64,000 nucleotides of DNA, taken from assembly GCA_000597885.1 (NCBI GenBank), contig CP004371.1, positions 3,302,501 through 3,366,500 of the forward strand. Direction: 5' to 3'. Position numbers and translations under genes: made by a program. Positions within the stretch are counted from its first letter, which is position 1. Each line of letters opens with the position of its first letter. Source of the stretch: Flammeovirgaceae bacterium 311. GTDB lineage: Bacteria > Bacteroidota > Bacteroidia > Cytophagales > Cyclobacteriaceae. The notes below the pieces were generated by a model. The model saw only the letters and a program-made list of their open reading frames with translations, did not search any database and was not told where the DNA came from. Shown piece after piece: positions 8,069 through 17,617 of this stretch.

Positions 8069-10660
8069 TTGCGAAAGGTTCATTTTCATATAATTAAACT
8101 GCTATACCTGGCAGTTGGGCTAATTGTAATAGTAAGTGCTTGTTCGCCGGAAGGCACAGGCTTTATGAGCAAGAACTGGCATAACACCACTGCCCATTAC
8201 AATGCCTATTTTCTGGCCGATCAGAAGTTAAAGGAAATTGAGCAGCAGATTGCCGAAAGCCACAAGCGCAACTTTAACAACCTGCTCTACATACAGCCCC
8301 CGCTCGATACGGTAATGGCTCAGCAATATGCCGAACCCCTGGAAGAAGCCATGAAAATGGCTTCCCTGGCTATTGAAAGGCATAAAAATAGCAAATGGGT
8401 GGATGACAGTTACCTGCTGATTGGCAAAGCCCGGTTCTATGGCCGTGAGTTTGAACCGGCTATTGAAACCTTTAAATATGTAAATACCAGGAGTAAGGAT
8501 GATAACGTACGGCACAAGGCGCTCATTCACCTGATGCACACTTTTATGGACGATACCGCCCTGAACAATGCCAAGGGTGTGGCCGATTTTTTACGTAAAG
8601 AAAACCTGAACAAGGAAAATAAACGGGATTATAACCTGGCCCTTGCCTCCTTGTACCGTCACCGCGAAGAATGGGACCAAATGGCGGCTTCGCTGGAAAA
8701 TGCCGTAGCCGATACTAAAAAAAGTGATGGCCGGGCCGAACTGCATTTTATCCTGGGCCAGCTCTACCAGCGCATGGAGCAGCAGGAAGAAGCCTATAAA
8801 AACTTCAGGCAGGTGCTTCGCAGCAATCCCGATTATGAGCTTAGCTTTTTTGCACGCCTGCACATGGCACAGGTAGCCAATTTAACAGCCGAAGGCGACG
8901 AAAAACAAATACGCCGCTACTTCAACAAGCTGCTCAAAGACCGTAAGAACAAAGAATACCGCGACAAGATCTATTACGAGCTGGCAAACTTCGAAATGCG
9001 GCAGGGTAATGTGAAGGAGGCCATTGAAAACTACAAAAAATCTGTAGCCGTAAGCACCAATAACCCCCGACAGAAAAGCTACGCTTACCGCAAGCTTGCT
9101 GATTTCTACTATGCCGAGGGCAGCTATAAACTATCCAAAGCGTATTACGACAGCACCGCAACCACCACCCCCCAGGATGAAACCGATTTTGCCTACCTGC
9201 AGAACCGGCAGCGCATTATGGCAGACCTGGTGGAGCAGATAACCGTTATTGAGCAGCAGGACAGCCTGCTGCGGCTGGCCAGCATGGATCCTACTGCCCT
9301 GGAAGCGTACATAGATGATGTAATACGGCAGGAAGAGCAGGCCAGGGAAATAGCTCAGCGCAAAAATTCTGAAAAGATTAACCAGGTAAATGTACGCACG
9401 GGCTTTAACACCATACCCGATAAATTCGGTACCGCACAGGAATCTGGCAGCAACGTCTGGTACTTTTATAATACCTCACTGGTTAGCATAGGGCAAAGCG
9501 AGTTTGTAAAACGCTGGGGCAACCGCCCGCTGGAGGATAACTGGCGCCGCAGCAAGCGTGGCCGTGACAATAGCAATGTAACCACCCAGGCGCAGGCCCG
9601 CGAAGAATTTGAAGATGCCACTGCCGAAGTTGTTGACAATGATGCACGCCTGGCGGCACGCCGGGCAACGATGGTGGAAAACCTGCCAATTACACCGGAG
9701 CAACAAACAGCATCACTCCTGCAGATCGAAACCGCCTATTACAACCTGGGCAGAATCTTTAATTACGACCTGAAAGAGTTTTTACCCACAGTAGATGCCT
9801 ACACCACACTGATTAGCCGTTTTCAGGAGTCGGAGTACAGGCCGGAGGTGCTCTATAACTTATACCTGATGTATTTGCCCACCGACGAGGCAAAAGCAAA
9901 CCAGTACCGGGATGAGCTGCTAAGGCTATATCCGGAAAGCACCTATGCCCGAACCATTCTTAACCCAAATTACGAGCGCGAAGAGGATCAGGCCACTGCT
10001 CAGTTAAAACAGCTCTATGCCCAGGCATACAATTTGTATCAGCGCCAGGCTTATGCCAGGGCAGACAGCCTGCTGCAGCAGGGGCAGCAACTATACCCCA
10101 ACAGTAATTTCCAGAGCCACTTAGACCTGCTGCGTATCCTTATCATGGGGCATACCGCCGATATGCAAAGCTACCAGGCTTCTCTTGAGCAGTTTATCCA
10201 GGGCAACGAAGATCAGTCCCTGGACCAGTATGCCTCAGAGCTGCTGCAGGCAAGTCAGAAATTCTCTGCAGATACCACCCTGAGACTGGGAACGGTTTAT
10301 GAAGAAGACTTCAACCAGCCCCATTATTTTATAGCGCTTTACACCCCCGGCAATAAAAAGGCGAATGAGATTATCAGGCTGATAGATAGCTATAATGCAA
10401 AGCAGGAAGCTTCCCGAAAACTTAAAGCCACAACCATTATTTTGAATGACAGAAAATCGATGGTTTTTGTAAGTCAGTTTCCTGATAAAACCACGGCAAT
10501 GCAGTATTTTAGAGCCCTGGAAAGAAAAAATCCATTTGGCAGTGATTTCGAGAACGCTGATTTGGAATACTTTGTTATTTCTAAAGATAATTTCAGCATC
10601 TTGTATAACTCTAAGGATGTAGGAAGATATTCAGCCTTCTTTCAGAAATTCTACTATTAA
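8069..10660 (+). CDS. porW: PorW/SprE-like TPR lipoprotein of the type IX secretion system
   Basis: This encodes about 863 residues. A basic start followed by LLYLAVGLIVIVSAC is a lipobox signal (Cys about residue 30), so it is an outer-membrane-anchored periplasmic lipoprotein. The segment NWHNTTAHYNAYFLADQKL and the following long array of TPR-like helices resemble PorW/SprE proteins needed for T9SS secretion and gliding. No ATG precedes the signal peptide. TTG at 8069 gives a normal signal-peptide length, while another TTG at 8003 would add 22 residues. The C-terminal about 90 residues form a separate alpha/beta-looking domain. It is co-directional with a class A PBP gene 31 nt downstream. 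Confidence 0.78.
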   Translation: MRKVHFHIIKLLYLAVGLIVIVSACSPEGTGFMSKNWHNTTAHYNAYFLADQKLKEIEQQIAESHKRNFNNLLYIQPPLDTVMAQQYAEPLEEAMKMASLAIERHKNSKWVDDSYLLIGKARFYGREFEPAIETFKYVNTRSKDDNVRHKALIHLMHTFMDDTALNNAKGVADFLRKENLNKENKRDYNLALASLYRHREEWDQMAASLENAVADTKKSDGRAELHFILGQLYQRMEQQEEAYKNFRQVLRSNPDYELSFFARLHMAQVANLTAEGDEKQIRRYFNKLLKDRKNKEYRDKIYYELANFEMRQGNVKEAIENYKKSVAVSTNNPRQKSYAYRKLADFYYAEGSYKLSKAYYDSTATTTPQDETDFAYLQNRQRIMADLVEQITVIEQQDSLLRLASMDPTALEAYIDDVIRQEEQAREIAQRKNSEKINQVNVRTGFNTIPDKFGTAQESGSNVWYFYNTSLVSIGQSEFVKRWGNRPLEDNWRRSKRGRDNSNVTTQAQAREEFEDATAEVVDNDARLAARRATMVENLPITPEQQTASLLQIETAYYNLGRIFNYDLKEFLPTVDAYTTLISRFQESEYRPEVLYNLYLMYLPTDEAKANQYRDELLRLYPESTYARTILNPNYEREEDQATAQLKQLYAQAYNLYQRQAYARADSLLQQGQQLYPNSNFQSHLDLLRILIMGHTADMQSYQASLEQFIQGNEDQSLDQYASELLQASQKFSADTTLRLGTVYEEDFNQPHYFIALYTPGNKKANEIIRLIDSYNAKQEASRKLKATTIILNDRKSMVFVSQFPDKTTAMQYFRALERKNPFGSDFENADLEYFVISKDNFSILYNSKDVGRYSAFFQKFYY

Positions 10661-10691
10661 AATAGCTACCATTTAACGCGAATAATATTGT

Positions 10692-13067
10692 ATGGCCACC
10701 ACTGAGACGCCTGTTAAAAAGAAGAAGAAGAAGACCAAGAGTGGAACCAAGCAAAAAGTGCTTGGTGGAATTGTAATTGCGCTGTGGGTACTGTTCTTTG
10801 GAGTAGTGATAGGCTTACCCCTCTACATTTATTCAGTAAGCACCAATTTCCTGGGCCTTTACGGTGGCATGCCCGGCTTCAGTACGCTGGAGAATCCCGA
10901 AAATGACCTCTCCAGTGAGCTCTATAGTTCCGATGGTGTTCAGCTTGGCAAGTACTACCGTAAAAACAGGGTTAATGCAACCTATGAAGAGCTCTCGCCA
11001 AACCTGGTAAAAGCCCTCATTGCCATTGAAGACGTACGCTTTGAAGGCCACTCAGGCATTGATCCGGAAAGTATGGGTCGTGTTGCCTTTGGCGTTGTAA
11101 AGTATGCATTTACTGGCAATAAAGATAATCTGGAGGGTGGTGGCAGTACGCTTTCGCAGCAGCTGGCAAAAAACCTCTTTAGCCTCCGCAGCGACGAAAG
11201 GTACGAGGGCAAACTTTATGGGATAAACCGCAACATCGATATGCTCTTTAATAAAACAAAAGAGTGGATTACGGCGGTAAGACTGGAGCGCTCTTATACC
11301 AAAAAGGAAATTCTGGCCATGTACCTCAACACAGTTGAGTTTGGCAGCAACTCTTATGGCATTAAAACAGCCTCGCAGACTTTCTACGGTAAAAACCCCA
11401 ATGAGCTGGATGTGCAGGAAGCTGCTACCCTGGCTGGTATTGTGCAGGCCCCTTCGCGCTTAAGCCCTTTCTACCATCCCGAAGCAGCCCAGTTAAAGCG
11501 TAATACGGTGGTGCTGAAAATGGCTGAACATGACTACATCAGCAAGTCAACTGCCGATAGTATTCTGCAACAGCCCCTTGCCCTGAAGTATAGTGTAGAG
11601 AGCCATAATCAGGGTGTTGCTCCTTATTTCCGTTCTGTTATCAAGGACTTTCTTACCAAATGGGCCAGAGAGCATGGCTACGATATTTATGAGGATGGCC
11701 TGAAGATTTATACCACCATTGACAGCCGCCTGCAGAAATATGCTGAAGAAGCCGTAGCCGGCCATATGGGTAAACTGCAAACCAAGTTCGAAAAAGAATG
11801 GGCCGGCAGAAATCCGTGGGTAGACGAAAACAACCGTGAAATAAGCGGATTTATTGAGCAGGAAGCTAAAAGATCGGAGCATTACCAAAAGCTGGTACGC
11901 AAGTATGGCAAGGGTGCAGATTCTGTTGATATCGTGATGAAAGCAAAGCGACCGATGCGTATTTTCTCTTATAAGGGAGAGATTGATACACTCATGTCGC
12001 CGCTGGATTCTGTTCGCCACTACAAACGCTTTCTGCATACCGGCTTTATGGCCATGGATCCGTATTCAGGTGCCATCAGAGCATGGGTGGGCGGTATTGA
12101 TTTTAAGCACTTCAAGTTCGACCACGTGATGCAGAGCAAGCGCCAGCCCGGCTCTACCTTTAAGCCATTTGTGTATGCTACTGCTATAGAAAATGGTTAC
12201 TCGCCCTGCTACACGATATATGATGTGCCCCGCAGCTACCCAACCGGCGGTGATCCGCCAAGCTGGGAGCCTAAAAACTCAGATGGTAAATTCACTAACC
12301 AGCCCATGAGTCTTCGGGAGGCAATGGCGCAATCCATCAACTCGGTAACTGCCGATATCATGTACAAGATGAAGCCCGAAAATGTGGTTTCTCTGGCCAG
12401 GCGCATGGGCATTAAGAGCGATCTTGAACCTGTACTGGCGCTGGCTCTGGGTACCAGTGATGTATCTGTATACGAAATGGTAGGCGCCTACAGCACCTTT
12501 GTAAACAAAGGGGTATACACCCAACCCTTCTTTATTACCCGCATTGAAGATAAAAACGGCAATGTGCTTTTTGAACCACAGCCAAAGACCATAGAAGCGC
12601 TGAACGAGGAAACTGCTTACCTGATGGTGCACATGCTAAAAGGGGGCACGCAGTTAGGGGGTGGTACGGCTTTAGGATTAAGCCCTCAGCTTCGGCATAA
12701 TATTGAAATAGGTGCCAAGACGGGTACTACACAAAATGCATCAGATGGCTGGTTCATGGGCATTACCCCCGAGCTGGTGGCAGGTGCCTGGGTGGGTGGC
12801 GATAACCGCAGCATCCGCTTCCGCAGCTGGCTTTCCGGCCAGGGCGCCCGTACGGCCATGCCTATCTGGGAAGATTTCATGCTCAAGGCTTATAACGATC
12901 CGCAGCTGGACATTGATAAGACTACTTTTGATGCACCACGCGAGCCCCTTAGCATTGAGATTAATTGTGCCCGGTATAACCAAAACTACGGTGGTGCTTC
13001 AACCAACGAACCAGACACCTCCGGAATCAATACACAGGCACCTATTGACCCGGGCGATATATTTTAA
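10692..13067 (+). CDS. Class A penicillin-binding protein (PBP1A-like)
   Basis: This is a bifunctional peptidoglycan glycosyltransferase and transpeptidase, 791 residues. A lysine-rich cytoplasmic tail (KKKKKKTK) precedes one membrane helix (about 25-47). The GT51 domain shows EDVRFEGHSGID with the catalytic Glu, and GGSTLSQQLAKNLF. The transpeptidase domain shows STFK (nucleophile Ser near 488), SIN (near 548) and KTGT (near 676). The C-terminus is short and rich in N, T and P. A strong 15-bp-stem terminator follows the stop. Confidence 0.96.
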   Translation: MATTETPVKKKKKKTKSGTKQKVLGGIVIALWVLFFGVVIGLPLYIYSVSTNFLGLYGGMPGFSTLENPENDLSSELYSSDGVQLGKYYRKNRVNATYEELSPNLVKALIAIEDVRFEGHSGIDPESMGRVAFGVVKYAFTGNKDNLEGGGSTLSQQLAKNLFSLRSDERYEGKLYGINRNIDMLFNKTKEWITAVRLERSYTKKEILAMYLNTVEFGSNSYGIKTASQTFYGKNPNELDVQEAATLAGIVQAPSRLSPFYHPEAAQLKRNTVVLKMAEHDYISKSTADSILQQPLALKYSVESHNQGVAPYFRSVIKDFLTKWAREHGYDIYEDGLKIYTTIDSRLQKYAEEAVAGHMGKLQTKFEKEWAGRNPWVDENNREISGFIEQEAKRSEHYQKLVRKYGKGADSVDIVMKAKRPMRIFSYKGEIDTLMSPLDSVRHYKRFLHTGFMAMDPYSGAIRAWVGGIDFKHFKFDHVMQSKRQPGSTFKPFVYATAIENGYSPCYTIYDVPRSYPTGGDPPSWEPKNSDGKFTNQPMSLREAMAQSINSVTADIMYKMKPENVVSLARRMGIKSDLEPVLALALGTSDVSVYEMVGAYSTFVNKGVYTQPFFITRIEDKNGNVLFEPQPKTIEALNEETAYLMVHMLKGGTQLGGGTALGLSPQLRHNIEIGAKTGTTQNASDGWFMGITPELVAGAWVGGDNRSIRFRSWLSGQGARTAMPIWEDFMLKAYNDPQLDIDKTTFDAPREPLSIEINCARYNQNYGGASTNEPDTSGINTQAPIDPGDIF

Positions 13068-13092
13068 ATAACTTTCAAGAAGTATTTTAGTA

Positions 13093-13137
13093 AACTTTTA
13101 CAGCTACTTATGGTAGCTGTAAAAGTTTTTCTTTTTT
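13093..13137 (+). terminator. Intrinsic terminator after the PBP gene
   Basis: A perfect 15-bp stem (AACTTTTACAGCTAC paired with GTAGCTGTAAAAGTT) with a 5-nt loop is followed by a T-rich tract. An in-frame ATG at 13110 lies in the hairpin, which argues against it as the uvrC start. Confidence 0.92.
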
Positions 13138-13148
13138 CAGGCTTCTGT

Positions 13149-14981
13149 ATGCAAGCATCCTATTATACCCCCGATCAGATTGGCCTCCTGCCTACGGAGC
13201 CGGGCATTTACAAATATTATGATACTGACCGCCGGCTTATTTACGTAGGCAAAGCCAAGAGTCTTAAAAAACGGGTAAGCAGTTATTTTACCAAACAAAC
13301 GGGCGTAGACCGTAAAACCCGAAAATTGGTTTCAGAAGTACGCTTCATTGAATTTACCATCGTAAACAATGAATTTGAAGCGCTCTTACTGGAGAATACC
13401 CTTATCAAGGAAAATCAGCCCAAGTACAACATTCTATTGCGCGATGATAAAAGCTACCCCTACATCTGCGTTACCAACGAGCGTTTTTCACGCATTATAG
13501 CCATCAGAAGGTTTGAGCCCGGGCTTGGCACCTACTACGGCCCCTTTGCCTCTGTAAAGGCCATGAACAACGTATTTTACCTACTTAGGAGCCTGTATCA
13601 TATCCGCACCTGCACGCTTAATCTTTCAGAAGAAAACATCCGGAAAGGGAAATTCAAGGTTTGCCTGGAGTACCACATTGGCAACTGCAAAGGCCCTTGT
13701 GAAAACCTGGTGTCTGAAGAAGAATACAACAGGGATATTGAACAGGCCGAGTATATTTTAAAAGGACATCTTGCACAGCCACGCCAGTATTTTAAGGAAC
13801 GTATGCAGGAGGCGGCAAGCCAGCTTGAGTTTGAGCAGGCCCAGCGCTATAAAGATAAATATGAACTCCTGGAAAAATATCAGGCCAAATCGCTGGTGGT
13901 AAACCCTAACATAGCCGATGTAGATGTTTTTGCCATTACTTCTGATGACAAGTGTGCCTTTATCAATTATCTGAAGGTAATCAACGGTGCTATTACGGTA
14001 ACCAAAACGGTAGAGGTAAAGAAAAAGCTGGAAGAGACCGATGCAGAAATACTGGCCCTGATCATGGTTGAAATGCGAAGCCGCTATAACAGCAACACCC
14101 GCGAAATTATCACTAACATACCCCTGGAGATTGAGGTACAGGACCTGCACATATCAGTGCCTAAAATAGGCGATAAGCGTAAGCTGGTAGAGTTATCGCT
14201 TAAGAACGTATTGTACTTCAAAAAGGAGCGCATGAGCACGCTGGAGGATCAGCGCAATAAGCCGCACCGGGTGGTACTACAGCTGCAGAAAGACCTGCAG
14301 CTAAAGCATGCTCCTGTGCGGATAGAGTGTTTCGATAACTCCAACATACAAGGCACCAACCCAGTAGCGGCCATGGTTTGCTTTATCAATGGCAAGCCTG
14401 CTAAAAAAGAGTACCGCCATTACAACATTAAAACCGTTACAGGCCCTAACGACTTTGCCTCCATGAACGAGGTGGTGGGGCGCCGGTACAAAAAGCTGGT
14501 AGAAGAAGAAATTCCCCTGCCCGACCTGATTGTTGTTGACGGTGGCAAAGGCCAGCTTAGTGCAGCAACAGATGCACTGAAAGCGCTTGGTATTTACGGG
14601 CAGGTGCCCATTATTGGGATTGCAAAACGCCTGGAGGAACTCTATTTCCCCGAAGATCAGTACCCCCTGCACATCGATAAAAAGTCTGAATCGCTCATGC
14701 TGCTACAGCGACTGCGTGATGAAGCCCACCGTTTTGCCATAACACACCACCGACAGAAGCGCAGTAAAGCAGCTTTTACCAGCCAGCTGGAAAATATAGC
14801 AGGCATAGGCGAAACTACCGTTACCAAGCTGCTGCAACACTTCCGTACGGTTCAGAAAATACGGGAGGCTTCTTTTGAAGAAGTAAGCGCAGTGGTTGGT
14901 AAAGACAAGGCACAGCGCGTGAAAGAAGCACTTACACAGATGAGTAGCCAAACCTCTACTGCAAAAGGAGATCCTCAATAA
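13149..14981 (+). CDS. uvrC: UvrABC excinuclease subunit C
   Basis: This is the dual-incision nuclease of nucleotide excision repair, 610 residues. The GIY-YIG domain (PGIYKYY...LIYVGKAKSLKKRV) occupies about residues 10-90. A UVR motif (about 200-235) contacts UvrB. The RNase H-like endonuclease domain shows ECFDNSNIQG and VVDGGKGQL. A C-terminal helix-hairpin-helix pair includes ENIAGIGETTVTKLL. The start is set at MQASYYT because the upstream ATG (13110) lies within the terminator hairpin of the preceding gene. The true start is only 12 nt after that T-tract. Confidence 0.97.
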   Translation: MQASYYTPDQIGLLPTEPGIYKYYDTDRRLIYVGKAKSLKKRVSSYFTKQTGVDRKTRKLVSEVRFIEFTIVNNEFEALLLENTLIKENQPKYNILLRDDKSYPYICVTNERFSRIIAIRRFEPGLGTYYGPFASVKAMNNVFYLLRSLYHIRTCTLNLSEENIRKGKFKVCLEYHIGNCKGPCENLVSEEEYNRDIEQAEYILKGHLAQPRQYFKERMQEAASQLEFEQAQRYKDKYELLEKYQAKSLVVNPNIADVDVFAITSDDKCAFINYLKVINGAITVTKTVEVKKKLEETDAEILALIMVEMRSRYNSNTREIITNIPLEIEVQDLHISVPKIGDKRKLVELSLKNVLYFKKERMSTLEDQRNKPHRVVLQLQKDLQLKHAPVRIECFDNSNIQGTNPVAAMVCFINGKPAKKEYRHYNIKTVTGPNDFASMNEVVGRRYKKLVEEEIPLPDLIVVDGGKGQLSAATDALKALGIYGQVPIIGIAKRLEELYFPEDQYPLHIDKKSESLMLLQRLRDEAHRFAITHHRQKRSKAAFTSQLENIAGIGETTVTKLLQHFRTVQKIREASFEEVSAVVGKDKAQRVKEALTQMSSQTSTAKGDPQ

Positions 14982-15012
14982 GCTATTCATAAATTAATGG
15001 ATACACATAAAA

Positions 15013-15040
15013 AAAGAGCCACCAAAAATGGTGGCTCTTT
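15013..15040. terminator. Bidirectional terminator between uvrC and gldN
   Basis: An 11-bp stem (AAAGAGCCACC / GGTGGCTCTTT) with a 6-nt A-rich loop is flanked by A-runs on the left. It lies between the convergent uvrC and gldN genes, and both orientations have U-rich or T-containing ends. Confidence 0.88.
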
Positions 15041-15063
15041 CTAATAGATGTTATGAATGTGCA

Positions 15064-15960
15064 TTAGAATTCCCAAAGTTCGTGCTCCATTTCCAGGAGC
15101 TGCATCTCGATCCACTGAGAGGCCATTAAGCCTTTACCTTCGTAGATATCGATCAGCATATTGTCATCAGGGTTAGCCACCTTGATGATGCGGCCATTAA
15201 ACAGGCGTAATGTAAAGGCATCGGCCAGGTTCATGTGTGCGGCGCTGTTGTGCGGGTTAAACCAGATGGCTTCGCCCGGCATGCTGCGGAATAAAGCTTC
15301 TACATCCTTATACTTGAATACGGCTACCTCACGTAATAGACCTGTTTCAAATTCAGAAGCAGGAATTACAAGTTTAACAGCCAGAACATCCCAGTACAGA
15401 CGGCTGCGGCGCTTATCGAAGATCATATCTTCCATCAGCTCCAGAACCGTAATCTGGCGAGGCAGAAATTCATTCGCTGCAGGACCGGCAGTTGTAGTAC
15501 CAGTACCGGTGGCAGCATTGGCATTGTTATTTGCATTGGCAGCTCCGTTGTTACCCCAGCCGCTGTTTGTATCCCAGCCGCTGTTGGTTTCCTGGCTAAA
15601 GCCCATTGCTTTTTCTTCCTCTGTTAACCCGCCGCCTGTATCAGGCATTTCCAGGTTAGCAACAAAGTCTTCGCGAGACATACGTGTCTTGAGCGAGTCG
15701 TTTGCATAAGGTGTTAGCACACCCGCCTTCACTGCTTCGATCAGGATCTTGCTGATCTCATTGTTGAAGGCAAAGAAGGGCTTATTCTGCTTTTCCTTTA
15801 AGTCTATGCGACGCCACACCCGCTTTTTCAGCAGGATGTCAGATTCGCGGATTGGACGTACAGAATTTTCGTTGTACTCCAGGCTCGTTTCCTGTGCTAC
15901 TACAGGGCTGGAGACTGCTAAAAACAGCGCCAATGCACCAATAAACCAAAATCTTTTCAT
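15064..15960 (-). CDS. gldN: Gliding motility / T9SS protein GldN
   Basis: This is the periplasmic ring component of the type IX secretion core that works with lipoprotein GldK, 298 residues. It has a signal peptide (MKRFWFIGALALFLAV...VVAQ). The family core includes RESDILLKKRVWRRIDL and the C-terminal DVEALFRSMPGEAIWFNP. An unusual Asn/Gly/Thr/Ala-rich linker (about residues 120-160) with a repeated NSGW unit interrupts the middle. The ATG at 15960 is preferred over an in-frame alternative six codons upstream. It is the last gene of gldKLMN. Confidence 0.94.
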   Translation of the reverse strand: MKRFWFIGALALFLAVSSPVVAQETSLEYNENSVRPIRESDILLKKRVWRRIDLKEKQNKPFFAFNNEISKILIEAVKAGVLTPYANDSLKTRMSREDFVANLEMPDTGGGLTEEEKAMGFSQETNSGWDTNSGWGNNGAANANNNANAATGTGTTTAGPAANEFLPRQITVLELMEDMIFDKRRSRLYWDVLAVKLVIPASEFETGLLREVAVFKYKDVEALFRSMPGEAIWFNPHNSAAHMNLADAFTLRLFNGRIIKVANPDDNMLIDIYEGKGLMASQWIEMQLLEMEHELWEF

Positions 15961-15982
15961 ATACACCTGTTTTAACAAATCA

Positions 15983-17569
15983 TTAGTCGTTTATTGGAAT
16001 GGTGAAGGTTTTAGTACCCATTGGTACATCCAGAACTTCTTTCTTGAAATTCATACGCTTCACATCATTCACTTCAATTACGATCCTGTCGCCACCTTTA
16101 GCTTTAGCAGCCCACTGACGAAGGTTTACTTCCGGACCACTTACTTTTTGCTGATCAACAGGACGGTTACCACGTGCCAGGTATACTGTATAGCCTGTTA
16201 CACGGAAGTTAGCATCGTTTGGTAAGAATTCTTTAAAGCTGGCGTCAGCATCGGCTCTCATTACCAGACGGCCTAACTGCGATGCTTTGATACCAGTTTT
16301 CTGGTCAAGCTCACGGCCACCATCTGTAGGAATAATTTCCGGCTTAGGCACCAGGCGTACGCTGAAGTTTTCGCTGCCAATATAAGTACCGGCGCTGCTC
16401 ACGTTCAACTTAACGTTTTTAGAGTTAGGTACCAATACCACTACACCACGCTTGTTGCCTTCAATTGCCTGTGCACCTTCTGCAGAGAAGCTAGGCTGGT
16501 AGCTTGTACCCAGCGCTGGTACCTGAACATTAAGTTCGTTACCGCACTGCAGGTAAAGCGCCTGTACTGAAGCAGACTGCACCTGGATAACCGGCTTCGC
16601 TACAAAATACTCAATTGTGTTGGTATAAGTAGTATCCTTACCGCCAGGCAGCGTTACTTTAATCTCGGCTTTGTAAGTTTGCTTAGACAAGCCTTCTGCA
16701 TCGTAGTTGCTGGCAGTAGCCGGGAATTCAACTTTACCAAAACCATCTGCAACCGGCACTTTCTTACCGTTAACAAACATGTCTGGGTTGATGCTTGAAG
16801 AAGAAGCTGCAATAAACATGTCAGCCACATACTTGGTACCAGCTGCTACTACTTTAGCCTCCGGGCGCACCATTGGTACAATTTTGTCGAACTTCACGTC
16901 CTGTGCACCAACACTGCGGGCCAGTTCATCAAGGGCAACCTGCTCGCGCATCAGTACTTCAGTTTCGAACTGAGTAATGGTTGCCAGACCAGCCACAAGC
17001 GGCGTGCTGCCAAAGTTTAGTTCGGCAAAGCTTTTGTTCTTCTGGTTCGGGTTCTCGGCAAACATAGGGTGTTCAGAACCGCTGAATGCAATAGGATCTA
17101 CCCTCGCACCTGTTTGTTGCTGAAGAAACTGAGCATAGCCGTTAAGCATCTCTTTCAGCTCTTCGCCTCTCCCTTTAACGATCATCTGATTGGCAAGGTA
17201 TTCCTCGTCATTGATGTTCTTAGGAGTTATCTGGTCCTCGTCGAAACCGCCGGTTTCCTGCACGATTTCGGCCTTAAGCGCATTCAGGTCAGATATAACC
17301 TTCTGGGTACGCTCGCGTACCTGGCGTGCTTTATCTAAAACTGCTACGTCGGGCTTACGATTACCTTGTTCGTCTACCTGCTTTTGAATACGCGCTACTA
17401 CTGCTGAGTTACCAGCATTTGATTCTGCAACTGTATTTTCAAGGCTTCGGTTAATGAAGATGAACTTCTCGAGTACTGTGTTGCTCACCTGTAAGGCGAG
17501 CAGGGCTGTCAGCACCAGGTACATCATGCCGATCATCTTCTGCCTGGGTGTTTCTTTTCCTCCTGCCAT
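15983..17569 (-). CDS. gldM: Gliding motility / T9SS protein GldM
   Basis: This is the single-pass inner-membrane motor protein of T9SS, 528 residues. A short cytoplasmic start (MAGGKETPRQK) precedes one membrane helix (about 12-29, MIGMMYLVLTALLALQ) carrying the residues that pair with GldL. A large periplasmic part follows, with an alpha-helical D1 domain and beta-rich domains reaching GldK/GldN. Proton-driven rotation of the GldL-GldM complex is established for the family. Spacing to gldN is 22 nt and to gldL 48 nt. Confidence 0.97.
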   Translation of the reverse strand: MAGGKETPRQKMIGMMYLVLTALLALQVSNTVLEKFIFINRSLENTVAESNAGNSAVVARIQKQVDEQGNRKPDVAVLDKARQVRERTQKVISDLNALKAEIVQETGGFDEDQITPKNINDEEYLANQMIVKGRGEELKEMLNGYAQFLQQQTGARVDPIAFSGSEHPMFAENPNQKNKSFAELNFGSTPLVAGLATITQFETEVLMREQVALDELARSVGAQDVKFDKIVPMVRPEAKVVAAGTKYVADMFIAASSSSINPDMFVNGKKVPVADGFGKVEFPATASNYDAEGLSKQTYKAEIKVTLPGGKDTTYTNTIEYFVAKPVIQVQSASVQALYLQCGNELNVQVPALGTSYQPSFSAEGAQAIEGNKRGVVVLVPNSKNVKLNVSSAGTYIGSENFSVRLVPKPEIIPTDGGRELDQKTGIKASQLGRLVMRADADASFKEFLPNDANFRVTGYTVYLARGNRPVDQQKVSGPEVNLRQWAAKAKGGDRIVIEVNDVKRMNFKKEVLDVPMGTKTFTIPIND

Positions 17570-17617
17570 TTTTCTTTTTTTAGGTTTTAATACCTGTTAA
17601 TTTAGTTAAGGAGAGAA

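Noticed and set aside
13110-13148. Upstream ATG as start of uvrC
   Set aside because: It lies inside the terminator hairpin of the PBP gene; the family start matches the ATG at 13149.
15161-15709. 182-codon frame antisense to gldN
   Set aside because: Entirely inside gldN and low in recognisable features.
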